Assembly: GCA_018263435.1 (NCBI GenBank)
Contig: JAANXD010000044.1
Location: forward strand, 1-42,682
Reading direction: 5' to 3'
Origin: Candidatus Scalindua arabica
GTDB lineage: Bacteria > Planctomycetota > Brocadiia > Brocadiales > Scalinduaceae
DNA length: 42,682 nucleotides
The position numbers and the translations under genes were made by a program. The notes beneath the pieces are model-generated. The model was not told the origin of the DNA, ran no database searches, and saw only the letters and a list, made by a program, of their open reading frames with translations. Each line of letters starts with the position of its first letter. Position 1 is the first letter of the stretch. Positions 17,331 through 24,847 of this stretch are shown one piece after another.

Positions 17331-18278
17331 TTGAAAGAGCAGAATAAATATATTATTGGTTCAAGAGGAAGCAAATTGGCCCTGATTCAGGCCAACTGGG
17401 TAAAATCGCAACTGGAGGATTTACACGAGGATACTGAATTCTCTATCGAAATAATTAAGACAACGGGCGACAATATAACCGACGTGCCACTGTCAAAGAT
17501 TGGAAATATAGGACTGTTCACAAAGGAGCTGGAAAATGCTCTTATTGATAAGAAAGTTGATCTGGTTGTCCACAGCGCGAAAGATATGCCCACAGAAATT
17601 CCTGAGCGTCTGGAGATTGGTGCGGTGACAAAACGTGAAGACCCGCACGATGTTCTAATCAGCAAAGATCATGTTTCGCTGAAAAGCCTTCCTCAAAATG
17701 CAAAACTTGGAACAAGCAGTTTAAGGCGAAAATCACAAGTCCTTGCCGCCAGGCCTGACCTTGAAATAGTTGATCTAAGGGGTAATCTGGATACCAGATT
17801 AAATAAATTAGACTCAGGTGATCTTGACGCAATACTTGTAGCCAGAGCTGGACTGATAAGGCTTGGCCTTGCTGACAAGGCAAGTGAGATAATACCGTTT
17901 GACATAATGCTACCCGCCGTTGGCCAGGGAGCGCTATGCATAGAGGTACGGGAGAATGATGAAAAGGTCAAAAAAATAATAAGAAGCTTAATTGACTATA
18001 ATTCCATGTTTGAAGTAAAGGCAGAAAGAGCCCTTCTTGGAAGACTCCAGGGAGGATGCCAGATTCCAATAGGCGCTCACGCAGAAGTCATATATCCATC
18101 CAATCTGAAGATGGAAGCTGTTGTGTGTTCGCTCGATGGAACCACAGTCATCAGAGATACTATTGATGGTAAGGTAGATGATTTCTCTACTATGGGGATC
18201 GAACTTGCAAGTAAGCTGTTAGGAAGGGGAGGACTACATATACTGGAAGAGATAAGGGCAAGTTTGGGAGAGGAATAA
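17331..18278 (+). CDS. hemC: Hydroxymethylbilane synthase (porphobilinogen deaminase)
   Basis: About 315 aa. Diagnostic residues: GSRGSKLALIQ, the VHSAKDMPTE loop with the catalytic Asp, GTSSLRRKSQ and RGNLDTRLNKL for substrate carboxylates, and GGCQIPIGAHA with the Cys that holds the dipyrromethane cofactor (about residue 243). It polymerises four porphobilinogens to hydroxymethylbilane, feeding heme synthesis, which fits a host rich in c-type cytochromes. Two TTG codons stand side by side at 17328 and 17331; the second has AAAGGAG seven bases upstream and is chosen. No hemA or hemD is adjacent. Confidence 0.96.
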   Translation: MKEQNKYIIGSRGSKLALIQANWVKSQLEDLHEDTEFSIEIIKTTGDNITDVPLSKIGNIGLFTKELENALIDKKVDLVVHSAKDMPTEIPERLEIGAVTKREDPHDVLISKDHVSLKSLPQNAKLGTSSLRRKSQVLAARPDLEIVDLRGNLDTRLNKLDSGDLDAILVARAGLIRLGLADKASEIIPFDIMLPAVGQGALCIEVRENDEKVKKIIRSLIDYNSMFEVKAERALLGRLQGGCQIPIGAHAEVIYPSNLKMEAVVCSLDGTTVIRDTIDGKVDDFSTMGIELASKLLGRGGLHILEEIRASLGEE

Positions 18279-18305
18279 GTTTACTGCGGGAATCTGATAT
18301 TACAA

Positions 18306-18635
18306 CTATACCTTTTTGTCTATAAGGTGTCGTTTTTCTTCCAGGAACTCTTCTAACCTCTTTAACTCATCATCAGAGTATCCTGTGAACTTCACATAAA
18401 ACCCTCTAAAATAATTAATATTATTGAGGTCAGCTTCCACTACCTTTCCTGCAAATGTACCAAGGAGTTTCACCTCAGGTGGTATGTAGAAATGCATCAC
18501 GACCTTGGAACCTTTTGAAATTTGTTTGTCGGTATTGACAAATACACTACCCTTACTTATATTCAGGACAAAATCCTGAAATGCATAGCACATCCTCTCT
18601 CCGTATTTAATAGCAACAAATACCGGAAAGCGCAC
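18306..18635 (-). CDS. PilZ-like domain protein
   Basis: 109 aa. The fold pattern fits PilZ: RFPVFVAIKYG at the start, DFVLNISKGSVFVNT (the NxSxGSxFV half of the motif), then FAGKVVEAD and GFYVKFTGYSDDELKRLEEFL. The start is odd. Only a GTG at 18635 is available before an in-frame stop, and the upstream codons would read ERCKH, so the first arginines of the RxxxR half lie outside the coding region or have been altered. c-di-GMP binding is therefore uncertain. AGAGAGG lies nine bases before the GTG. Convergent with hemC. Confidence 0.75.
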   Translation of the reverse strand: MRFPVFVAIKYGERMCYAFQDFVLNISKGSVFVNTDKQISKGSKVVMHFYIPPEVKLLGTFAGKVVEADLNNINYFRGFYVKFTGYSDDELKRLEEFLEEKRHLIDKKV

Positions 18636-18753
18636 ATGTTTGCACCTCTCTTTGCCTGCCTAATATTCGTCCACTTCCCCTCCCCGGCAGATGAAAAACT
18701 TATCTAAATTATTTTCCTTATCCCCCATTCCTCTTTAATATCTCCTGATACGC

Positions 18754-19203
18754 TCAAATTTCAATCACTAATGAAACTTCACCACAGTCCGGAAATTTGT
18801 AACACTTTACACATTCTGACCAGATCTTGTGAGGAAGAAGATCTTTGTCAATACGCTTGAAGCCCATACGCTCAAAAAACTCCGGGATATAAGTCAGGAC
18901 GAACAACCTGCTTATGCCAAGTGCTTTACCCTCTTCAAGACACTTTTGTATAAGCTGCTTACCGATCCCTCTGTTTTGATGGTCTTCTTCAACCGCTACT
19001 GATTTAATCTCCGCGAGGTCTTTCCAGAAAACGTGTAATGCTGTACACCCAACTATACTGCCGTTCTCGACGTATACATAGTAATCACGAATATTCTCAT
19101 ACAACTCACCCAATGGCCTTGCCAGCATCAGGTCTTTCTTGGCAAAGTGGTCTACTAATTTATTCACCTGCTCTACGTCGTTTATGTGTGCGCCTCTTAA
19201 CAT
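18754..19203 (-). CDS. GNAT acetyltransferase, short N-acetylglutamate synthase-like
   Basis: 149 aa, one GNAT domain. The acetyl-CoA loop is EDHQNRGIGKQLIQKCL, preceded by EIKSVAV. The C-terminal part (LFVLTYIPEFFERMGFKRI, then LPHKIWSECVKC and FPDCGEVSL) is characteristic of the short, free-standing ArgA-type acetyltransferases. It would acetylate glutamate with acetyl-CoA, opening arginine synthesis. No other arg genes are adjacent, so the assignment relies on the sequence pattern. Confidence 0.8.
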   Translation of the reverse strand: MLRGAHINDVEQVNKLVDHFAKKDLMLARPLGELYENIRDYYVYVENGSIVGCTALHVFWKDLAEIKSVAVEEDHQNRGIGKQLIQKCLEEGKALGISRLFVLTYIPEFFERMGFKRIDKDLLPHKIWSECVKCYKFPDCGEVSLVIEI

Positions 19204-19347
19204 TAGAAATTTACCTCTTTTGTAAAACTAATTCTTTCATGCTATAATGCACGCGATTTGATACCTGTATATTCAGCATCGCATCTTAATATTTTAGTTA
19301 ATATTTAGCAAATTATTTATATTGAAGGATTAAAGAATTGAGGGATT

Positions 19348-19372
19348 CCTGCCCAACAAACTGGCGCGCAGG
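19348..19372. repeat. Short palindromic repeat CCTGCC-n-GGCGCGCAGG
   Basis: The 25-bp imperfect hairpin CCTGCCCAAC...GCGCGCAGG lies just before the TPR gene. Related sequences occur at 20761-20788 (CCCGCCTAAC...GGCGGACAGGG) and 24173-24200 (GCCTGCCCACC...GGCGGGC). They are GC-rich islands in AT-rich DNA and look like a REP-type family. Confidence 0.5.
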
Positions 19373-19403
19373 CATAAATTTTAACCAGATACGAATTACA
19401 TTA

Positions 19404-20729
19404 ATGATTAAAACAATTATAACATTTAAAGATCACGTATCACACTCGGCCATCTACACAATAAAGATAGCCTTACTGCTAACGCTGGCCGCTCTCTGTA
19501 TTCTTCCTGCTTATGCCCGGGGAGAATTGTTAACAGATGTGGAAACAGAAGCTCTTATGCTTAATAAACAGGAGCGATATTCTGAAGCGGTGAGTACGGC
19601 TAAAGAATCAGTGAAAATTGCTAAAGATACATTTGGTGCTGATCATCCCAGGTTGGCCAAGGCCATGAGCGTTCTGGGATTGATCTACTTTTCTCAAGGC
19701 AAATATTCAGAGGCAGAGACTGTTTACCTGCAAGCGCTGAAAATAGATGAAAATGCGCTTGTTAAAGATCATCCTGATCTTGCAACTGATCTTGATAATC
19801 TGGCGCTGCTCTACCAGGCACAGGGAAGATATGCAGAATGTATACCTCTGTACAAGCGGGTACTGGAGATCAGGGAAAAAGCCTTTGGCAATAACAAGCC
19901 TATTGTTATAACATCCAGGAACAGACTGGGTTCACTTTATTACTCACAGGGGATGTATGAGGAAGCAGTACCTCTCTTCAAACAAACGCTGGCTATAAAA
20001 GAAAAAACATCCGAGCCAGACCTTGACAGTATAGTATCAACACTGAATCTCCTTGCCTTGTCCTATCACGCTCAAGGCAAATATGACAAGGTGGAACCTC
20101 TTCTCAAAAGAGCACTGGCAATAACCGAGAAGAAACATGGACAACTCCATCCTGAATATGCCACTTCCCTCAATAACCTGGCAGGGCTGTATAAAGCACA
20201 GGATAAATATACCAAGTCGTTACAGCTTTACAAACGTGCACTGGATATCAGGGAGAGAACCCTGGGACAGGACCATCCTGATGTGGCCAGGTCCCTGAGT
20301 AGTATGGGTGCCCTTTACTTCTCAAAAGGCAAATTTGTCGAGGCTGAAAGACTCTATAAAAGGGCTTTGTCAATAAGTGAAAGAGCCCTTAAGCCAGGCC
20401 ATCCTGACATGGCCACATTGCTTAACAACCTTGTAGTACTTTATAATACTCAGGGCAACCGCGCCAAGGCCAAACACTATCATAATCGCCTGATGAATAC
20501 ATGGGACAGCGCACTTAAACCTGAATCAAACACTTCACCTGCTACACGGAGAACAACACAAAAAGAGAAACCCTACACTGGACGCGTCTACGCTTCAAAG
20601 TTTTCCCGTTCATTTCATCGCCGAAATTGTGTGGAGTTGACCGGTAAAGAGGAAGAGATAATAGACTTTAAATCCAGAGAACATGCTATGCGAGACGGGG
20701 CAATACCATGCAAGACATGTAAGCCATGA
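19404..20729 (+). CDS. Exported kinesin-light-chain-type TPR protein with Ada-like zinc tail
   Basis: About 441 aa from the ATG at 19404; a start further upstream would read through a palindromic repeat. A signal peptide or anchor (IALLLTLAALCILPAYARG) is followed by about seven 42-residue TPR units of the kinesin-light-chain type (ALYKAQDKYTKSLQLYKRAL, repeated ...DHPDVARSLSSMGALY). The last 50 residues (VYASKFSRSFHRRNC ... AIPCKTCKP) resemble the zinc-binding module at the start of Ada, with FHxxxC and CxxC as likely ligands. Probably a periplasmic scaffold; the partner is unknown. Confidence 0.82.
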   Translation: MIKTIITFKDHVSHSAIYTIKIALLLTLAALCILPAYARGELLTDVETEALMLNKQERYSEAVSTAKESVKIAKDTFGADHPRLAKAMSVLGLIYFSQGKYSEAETVYLQALKIDENALVKDHPDLATDLDNLALLYQAQGRYAECIPLYKRVLEIREKAFGNNKPIVITSRNRLGSLYYSQGMYEEAVPLFKQTLAIKEKTSEPDLDSIVSTLNLLALSYHAQGKYDKVEPLLKRALAITEKKHGQLHPEYATSLNNLAGLYKAQDKYTKSLQLYKRALDIRERTLGQDHPDVARSLSSMGALYFSKGKFVEAERLYKRALSISERALKPGHPDMATLLNNLVVLYNTQGNRAKAKHYHNRLMNTWDSALKPESNTSPATRRTTQKEKPYTGRVYASKFSRSFHRRNCVELTGKEEEIIDFKSREHAMRDGAIPCKTCKP

Positions 20730-20897
20730 TTCTTGCGATTTTAGATTGACTATTTAATATTCCCGCCTAACAGACTGGCGGACAGGGAAGATTGAGGTAG
20801 ATGCAACTGAAAATATCGAATGCTTCTCAATAGTTCGGTGTTAAGAGTTCGGAGTTAATAGAATTAATATACAGAAATATTTATTGGTTTAGAAATT

Positions 20898-21518
20898 ATG
20901 CCCGAAAAACAAATACATGCTGTCACCGGAGCTTACGGATATTCCGGCAAATACATAACACGAAGATTACTCGGTAGACGTAATAGCGTAATCACCCTGA
21001 CAAATTCTATGCATCGAAGCAACCTCTTTGGAAAGGAAGATATACTTATCAATAACATCGCATGGGCTCTGCATAAACTACCCGTATTCGCAGTGTTTGG
21101 AGATGGACAGTATCGCCTTCAACCAATCTATGTTGATGATCTTGCTGAACTTGCTGTTGAGCATGGAGAGAAGGAAGAAAACTCCATTATTAACGCAGTC
21201 GGACCGGAAACTTTCACTTACAAGGAACTCATTCAAACAATCGGCAGGATTATTGGCAAGGACAGGCCCATCATCTCTGTACATCCTACATTAGTCTACA
21301 TCGCAGGAATGATTATAAGCCAGATGGTTAATGATGTTCTTATTACGCCGGAAGAGATCGAAGGACTTATGTCCAATCTTCTCTGCATTGATTCACCCCC
21401 AACCGGTAAGACGAGACTTACAGATTGGATAGAGGAACATGCAGAATCTCTAGGCAGACAATACACCAGCGAGCTGGTAAGAAGGATAGACAGGGAAACA
21501 GAATACAAGAGTAATTAG
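20898..21518 (+). CDS. NAD(P)-binding SDR/epimerase-like protein with internal deletion
   Basis: 206 aa. The N-terminal Rossmann motif is VTGAYGYSGKYITRRLL, and the second half (LINNIAWALHKLPVFAVFGDG, YRLQPIYVDDLAELA, FTYKELIQTIGRIIGK) is that of an NAD(P)H-binding SDR usually near 290 aa. After LTNSMHRSNLFG the sequence jumps directly to KEDILINN. In relatives as I know them, about 85-90 residues lie between these, including beta-strands 3-5 and the central substrate region. The reading frame stays open, so this looks like an in-frame deletion at about 21025-21035. Catalytic activity is doubtful. Its start has no strong Shine-Dalgarno. Confidence 0.75.
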   Translation: MPEKQIHAVTGAYGYSGKYITRRLLGRRNSVITLTNSMHRSNLFGKEDILINNIAWALHKLPVFAVFGDGQYRLQPIYVDDLAELAVEHGEKEENSIINAVGPETFTYKELIQTIGRIIGKDRPIISVHPTLVYIAGMIISQMVNDVLITPEEIEGLMSNLLCIDSPPTGKTRLTDWIEEHAESLGRQYTSELVRRIDRETEYKSN

Positions 21519-21547
21519 TTGTTAAATAAAATAGGAAGAATCAAATA

Positions 21548-22525
21548 ATGTTGAAACTGGGTAACCTTAAACTTGATGTGCCATTTTTTCAGGCGCCCCT
21601 GAGCGGATATTCTGACAGGGCTATGCGCGTGCTTGCCTGCAAGTATGGTGCTCCGCTTACATATACAGGCGTCATGCTCGACAAGATCGCTCTGTACAGG
21701 AAAGCTTTCGACAGCCTGTATGTACGACCCGGGGAGGATGAAGGCCCTGTCGGCGCCCAGATCCTCGGTTCAGACCCTGAAACGATGTCGATAGCGGCTG
21801 AATCATTTGCTAATCTCGGATTTGATCTGATAGACCTGAACTTTGCCTGCCCTGCCCCGAAAGTACTCAGGCGTTTCAGTGGAGGGTATCTACTGAAAGA
21901 GCCTGAGAAGGCGATCAAGATCCTTCAGTATGTAAGGAACTCAGTTTCGTGCCCTGTCACTATCAAGCTCCGGACCGGGTTTGACAACAGTCAGGAGTCA
22001 CTGGATAAGTTCCGGCAGATATGTCAGGGAGCGGTTACAGAAGGAGTTGATGCAATAATCATCCACGGCAGACACGTAAAGAAACTGTACCGTGACATCA
22101 GCAACTGGGAAATAATATCAGAGGTAAAACGCGAGTTTCCACAGGCAACTATCATTGGCAGCGGTGACCTGATGGACGCCGAGACCGTAGTCGAGCGCCT
22201 GAAAACCAGCGGACTGGATGGAGTGATAATTGCAAGAGGTGCTATCGGTAATCCATGGATTTTCAGAAAGACACGTGCGTTGTTCGGAGGCAGGCCAAAA
22301 CCTGAAGGCCCCGGCCTGACCGAACAGGGAGAGGTGTACCTGAGGCACTATGAGTTGATAGCAGAAATGCTCCCGATGAGAAAGAGTGTTAGATATTTCC
22401 GAAAATTCGCTGTTGGATACTCCAAACATCATCCGGAACGTAAGAAGGTACAGGTTGATCTAATATCCGCAAAGACCAGAGACGAGCTTTATGCCGCTGT
22501 CAGGGAGTGGTACGGAGTTGGCTAA
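21548..22525 (+). CDS. dus: tRNA-dihydrouridine synthase family protein
   Basis: 325 aa. The FMN-binding TIM-barrel motifs are APLSGYSDRAMRVLACKYGA, GAQILGSDPETM and DLIDLNFACPAPKVLRR with the catalytic Cys at about residue 101, followed by GGYLLKEPEK, TIKLRTGF, IIIHGRH and GVIIARGAIGNPWIF. It reduces uridine to dihydrouridine in tRNA D-loops. It lies 29 bases after the SDR gene on the same strand and may be co-transcribed. Subfamily (DusA/B/C) is not clear. Confidence 0.93.
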   Translation: MLKLGNLKLDVPFFQAPLSGYSDRAMRVLACKYGAPLTYTGVMLDKIALYRKAFDSLYVRPGEDEGPVGAQILGSDPETMSIAAESFANLGFDLIDLNFACPAPKVLRRFSGGYLLKEPEKAIKILQYVRNSVSCPVTIKLRTGFDNSQESLDKFRQICQGAVTEGVDAIIIHGRHVKKLYRDISNWEIISEVKREFPQATIIGSGDLMDAETVVERLKTSGLDGVIIARGAIGNPWIFRKTRALFGGRPKPEGPGLTEQGEVYLRHYELIAEMLPMRKSVRYFRKFAVGYSKHHPERKKVQVDLISAKTRDELYAAVREWYGVG

Positions 22526-22531
22526 TGTGGA

Positions 22532-22568
22532 GTTGGTGAGCAACATTGAGAATGTTGACTGCTCCAAC
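22532..22568. terminator. Hairpin between convergent dus and yoeB
   Basis: A perfect inner stem CAACATT-GAG-AATGTTG sits inside an imperfect outer stem (GTTGGTGAG ... CTCCAAC). It lies between the stops of the two convergent genes, a usual place for a bidirectional terminator, but there is no T-run on either side. Confidence 0.45.
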
Positions 22569-22581
22569 ACCTTGTTATAAC

Positions 22582-22836
22582 TTAATAGTGATATCTTAAC
22601 TGTGCAATTAACACCTGTTCATTATGTATTTTATAAACAATCCGGTGTTCATTTGTTATCCGCCTTGACCAATAACCTGATAAGCTATGTTTTAGCGGTT
22701 CTGGTTTTCCAATCCCCTGATATTTATTCTTTTGAATATCTTTGATTAATTCATTTATCTTCTTCAGGATTTTCTTGTCAGTACGTTGCCAGTACACATA
22801 ATCTTCCCATGCATGTTCTGAGAAAACCAGTTTCAT
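22582..22836 (-). CDS. yoeB: YoeB family toxin
   Basis: 84 aa. Typical Txe/YoeB pattern: FSEHAWEDYVYWQRTDKKILKKINELIKDI, then GKPEPLKHSLSGYWSRRI and NEHRIVYKI, ending in RYHY with the catalytic His and Tyr. YoeB is a ribosome-dependent mRNA endonuclease that cuts at the A site. Its ATG overlaps the end of yefM by four bases, giving coupled translation. Convergent with dus. Confidence 0.94.
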   Translation of the reverse strand: MKLVFSEHAWEDYVYWQRTDKKILKKINELIKDIQKNKYQGIGKPEPLKHSLSGYWSRRITNEHRIVYKIHNEQVLIAQLRYHY

Positions 22837-23084
22837 TCAACCAATTTCCGTTCTTTCCCATTACCTTTTTCAAGTTCTTCGATTGATTCCAGGAGTCGTT
22901 TCGTGTTCCTGGGGCTATGTAGTAAATATGCTGTTTCATTTAATGCTTCATAGTCCTCCAATGACATCATTACAACGGCATCATGTTTTTTCCGGGTAAT
23001 AATCACAGGATCATGGTCATCGCAAACATCCTTCATTGTCTTTGCCAGGTTGCTACGTACAGATGTATAAGTAAGTGCCTTCAT
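22833..23084 (-). CDS. yefM: YefM family antitoxin
   Basis: 83 aa, normal for YefM. The N-terminal Phd/YefM DNA-binding fold is MKALTYTSVRSNLAKTMKDVCDDHDPVIITRK, then DAVVMMSLEDYEALNETAYLL, with a C-terminal region (NTKRLLESIEELEKG) that wraps the toxin. AGGAGG lies upstream of the ATG. It is expected to repress its own promoter through the TGTACA sites at 23106-23129. Confidence 0.94.
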   Translation of the reverse strand: MKALTYTSVRSNLAKTMKDVCDDHDPVIITRKKHDAVVMMSLEDYEALNETAYLLHSPRNTKRLLESIEELEKGNGKERKLVE

Positions 23085-23105
23085 TTATTAAATCCTCCTA
23101 AATAT

Positions 23106-23147
23106 TGTACATGTACGTATTGTTGTACATAACGGAATAAATGTCAA
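23106..23147 (-). promoter_or_regulatory. yefM-yoeB promoter with TGTACA operator
   Basis: On the minus strand TTGACA (23147-23142), a 17-base spacer and AACAAT (23124-23119) form a promoter. Over and just past the -10 lie TGTACA at 23106-23111, TGTACG at 23112-23117 and TGTACA at 23124-23129. Cores two and three are 12 bp apart centre to centre. TGTACA is the known core of the YefM-YoeB operator in E. coli. Confidence 0.7.
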
Positions 23148-23337
23148 ATATTTTCTTTTTAATTAGCTACGCCATAATCAATGCCATAGCTGCAGCAAAA
23201 ATTAATTTACTGCCGACAAAGAGTAGATTATAATTAAGATTTAGGTATTTTCTCATCAGTCGCAAATTACAATTACCAACAACAACTAACCATCTTTCCT
23301 GATTCTCAAGTAATAAAGCAGGCAAGGAGAAAAAAGT

Positions 23338-23526
23338 ATGACTACCAGGCTCAAGTGTAGTGACCAGGTGCCGGAAAGAATGAATGAAAAGTTACCTCGG
23401 AGAGAGTTCTTTAAGAAAAGTGGAACTGCTGTTGCATCTACCGCTGCTCTGGTTGGCTCTTTAACTGCATATAATTCTTATGCCAAAGACAAACATAAGA
23501 CAAAAAAACACCAGGCAATTTATTGA
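23338..23526 (+). CDS. Small twin-arginine signal protein
   Basis: 62 aa. PRREFFKKSGTAVASTAALV is a classic Tat signal (twin Arg followed by xFF, then a weakly hydrophobic Ala/Thr segment), ending at SYAKD. Only about 13 residues remain after likely cleavage. Such small Tat proteins are often found next to molybdo-enzyme genes, but none lies here, so it may be an orphan or a remnant. AAGGAG eight bases before the ATG at 23338 supports that start over the in-frame ATG at 23380. The last codon and stop lie in the first of two 35-bp direct repeats. Confidence 0.6.
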   Translation: MTTRLKCSDQVPERMNEKLPRREFFKKSGTAVASTAALVGSLTAYNSYAKDKHKTKKHQAIY

Positions 23527-23553
23527 ATTCGACAGCGAGCTGATTGAGAGGAA
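23519..23553. repeat. 35-bp direct repeat, copy 1 (flanks RelE/Phd module)
   Basis: Begins TTTATTGAATTCGACAGCGA and ends GAGAGGAA. It matches 24226-24260 at 33 of 35 positions in the same orientation. The unit from copy 1 to copy 2 is 707 bases and contains only the toxin-antitoxin pair. On the minus strand both copies encode NQLAVEFNKL. Confidence 0.75.
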
Positions 23554-23586
23554 TTTGGCTATAATTATGACATAACACGACTGATT

Positions 23587-23832
23587 CTATTCCGCCAGAT
23601 CCTCAATCTTAACGCCTTTGCCCTTGCGAATACTTCCTCTGGCAGATTCTATCCTTTGTAAAAAACGAGGGTCGTTTTCAAGCCTGTAATCAAACCAGTC
23701 TTCTTCAGAGTGAAAACCAATCAAGACTCCCGCAGGTTTACCATGACGTGTTATAATAATCTCTTTTTTCTCAGCACTGTGCAAATACTCAGAAAGATTA
23801 TCCTTTACTTTCGAAAGTGCAACTTGTTTCAT
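23587..23832 (-). CDS. Phd/YefM family antitoxin
   Basis: 81 aa from the ATG at 23832, which has AGGAG seven bases upstream. N-terminal Phd fold: MKQVALSKVKDNLSEYLHSA, then EIIITRHGKPAGVLIGF. The C-terminal half (NDPRFLQRIESARGSIRKGKG, EDLAE) is the toxin-binding tail. Here the antitoxin is the second gene: its start overlaps the toxin stop by four bases, so its translation depends on that of the toxin. This is the reverse of the usual order. Confidence 0.88.
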   Translation of the reverse strand: MKQVALSKVKDNLSEYLHSAEKKEIIITRHGKPAGVLIGFHSEEDWFDYRLENDPRFLQRIESARGSIRKGKGVKIEDLAE

Positions 23833-24122
23833 CGTTTTTCTCCTTCTTTCCCCAGCCATTCGGATGCCTTTGATTTAGGGATAATAGCCAATATTTCTAC
23901 AGAAGATTGAGTCACATCATAAAAGATTCTAAATTCATTCACGCGTAATCGAAATTGAGGACGGCTAATCCCTCTTAATCGTTTAATTCGGCTTTTACTT
24001 GTCTTTTCAGGTTTATACCTTAGATGCTTTTCAATGTCATCTCTTATGATTGAGCGGTCCCGTGCTTTTAAACGTTTGAAATCACGAACAGCTTCCGGGG
24101 CAAAAACAACTTCATATTTCAT
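23829..24122 (-). CDS. RelE/ParE family toxin
   Basis: 97 aa. RelE-fold pattern: YEVVFAPEAVRDFKRLKARDRSIIRDDI, then RIKRLRG, PQFRLRVNEFRIFYDV and VEILAIIPKSKA. The Arg-rich strand with RLRVNEFRI is typical of RelE-type ribosome-dependent mRNases; the C-terminal catalytic residue is not certain. It is the first gene of its operon. The promoter and a 25-bp palindrome reach its start codon (24121-24160), and no Shine-Dalgarno is seen. Confidence 0.86.
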   Translation of the reverse strand: MKYEVVFAPEAVRDFKRLKARDRSIIRDDIEKHLRYKPEKTSKSRIKRLRGISRPQFRLRVNEFRIFYDVTQSSVEILAIIPKSKASEWLGKEGEKR

Positions 24123-24160
24123 TCTGGCTAGAGTATAGCCAGAATTTATAAACTTGTCAA
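24121..24160 (-). promoter_or_regulatory. Toxin-antitoxin promoter with palindromic operator, near-leaderless
   Basis: On the minus strand TTGACA (24160-24155), a 17-base spacer and TATACT (24137-24132). A perfect palindrome, ATTCTGGCTA-n5-TAGCCAGAAT (24121-24145), covers the -10 and reaches into the toxin ATG (24122-24120). Only nine bases separate the -10 from the ATG, so the mRNA should start about three bases before AUG. The palindrome is the likely antitoxin operator. Confidence 0.7.
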
Positions 24161-24225
24161 TAGATTAGATTTGCCTGCCCACCGTCTTACTTGGCGGGCC
24201 CCTCTTCTTTCTTATCTTTAGACAG

Positions 24226-24260
24226 TTTATTAAATTCGACAGCGAGCTGATTGACAGGAA
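24226..24260. repeat. 35-bp direct repeat, copy 2
   Basis: Begins TTTATTAAATTCGACAGCGA and ends GACAGGAA; partner of 23519-23553. On the minus strand it reads PVNQLAVEFNKL and continues open as SKDKKEEGPAK, so it may be the 3' remnant of a gene. Confidence 0.75.
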
Positions 24261-24382
24261 CCTGATTAACATTAACCACACCCGTCGGGCTGGAAGGAAT
24301 TGAGGAATTACAAATAACCAATAACATTTAACGAATAACTCAGCCTTTTATTAAAGGCTGACCTGGTGGATTGAAGCATTGG

Positions 24383-24847
24383 TCATCTTGAAAGATTTAC
24401 CTTTCTTCTCTTCACTATTTCTCTTGTTATTAACTTGATGCATGCTTCAGTATCTTTTTTAATTTCGTGTTCCCAAAGACGAATTACAACCCAACCCTCT
24501 TTTCTTAATATTTTATTGGTTTTAGAATCTCTATGAATGTTGCCTTCAATCTTCTTGATCCAATATTTTCTGTTACTTTTTATTTTCTTCTTCTTTTTCT
24601 TCCAATTAAAACCATGCCAAAATTCTCCATCAACAAATATTGCAATCTTATTCTTTTTTATTGATATATCCGGGCAACCTAATATATTTTTGTTATTTTT
24701 TCGATACCTAATACCTTTGTCCCAAAGTCGTTTTCTAAGTAAAATCTCAGCTTTTGTATCAGTTGCTTTTATTTTGCCCATTAACTTCGAGCGTTCTTCG
24801 CTTGTTTCAACGACCTTTGATAACCTTATAAAAATCTTTGTTACCAA
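24383..24847 (-). CDS. vsr: Very short patch repair endonuclease (Vsr)
   Basis: About 154 aa. Vsr pattern: ERSKLMGKIKATDTKAEILLRKRLW, GIRYRKN, ILGCPDISI with the catalytic Asp, IAIFVDGEFWHG with the conserved His, and WVVIRLWEHEI. Vsr nicks next to the T of T:G mismatches left by deamination of 5-methylcytosine, so it normally travels with a C5 methyltransferase, as here. The start is a TTG at 24847; the next in-frame ATG (24781) would remove the conserved ERSKL. A lysine-rich insertion (KKKKKKIKS) follows the FWHG motif where E. coli Vsr has zinc ligands. Confidence 0.9.
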   Translation of the reverse strand: MVTKIFIRLSKVVETSEERSKLMGKIKATDTKAEILLRKRLWDKGIRYRKNNKNILGCPDISIKKNKIAIFVDGEFWHGFNWKKKKKKIKSNRKYWIKKIEGNIHRDSKTNKILRKEGWVVIRLWEHEIKKDTEACIKLITREIVKRRKVNLSR

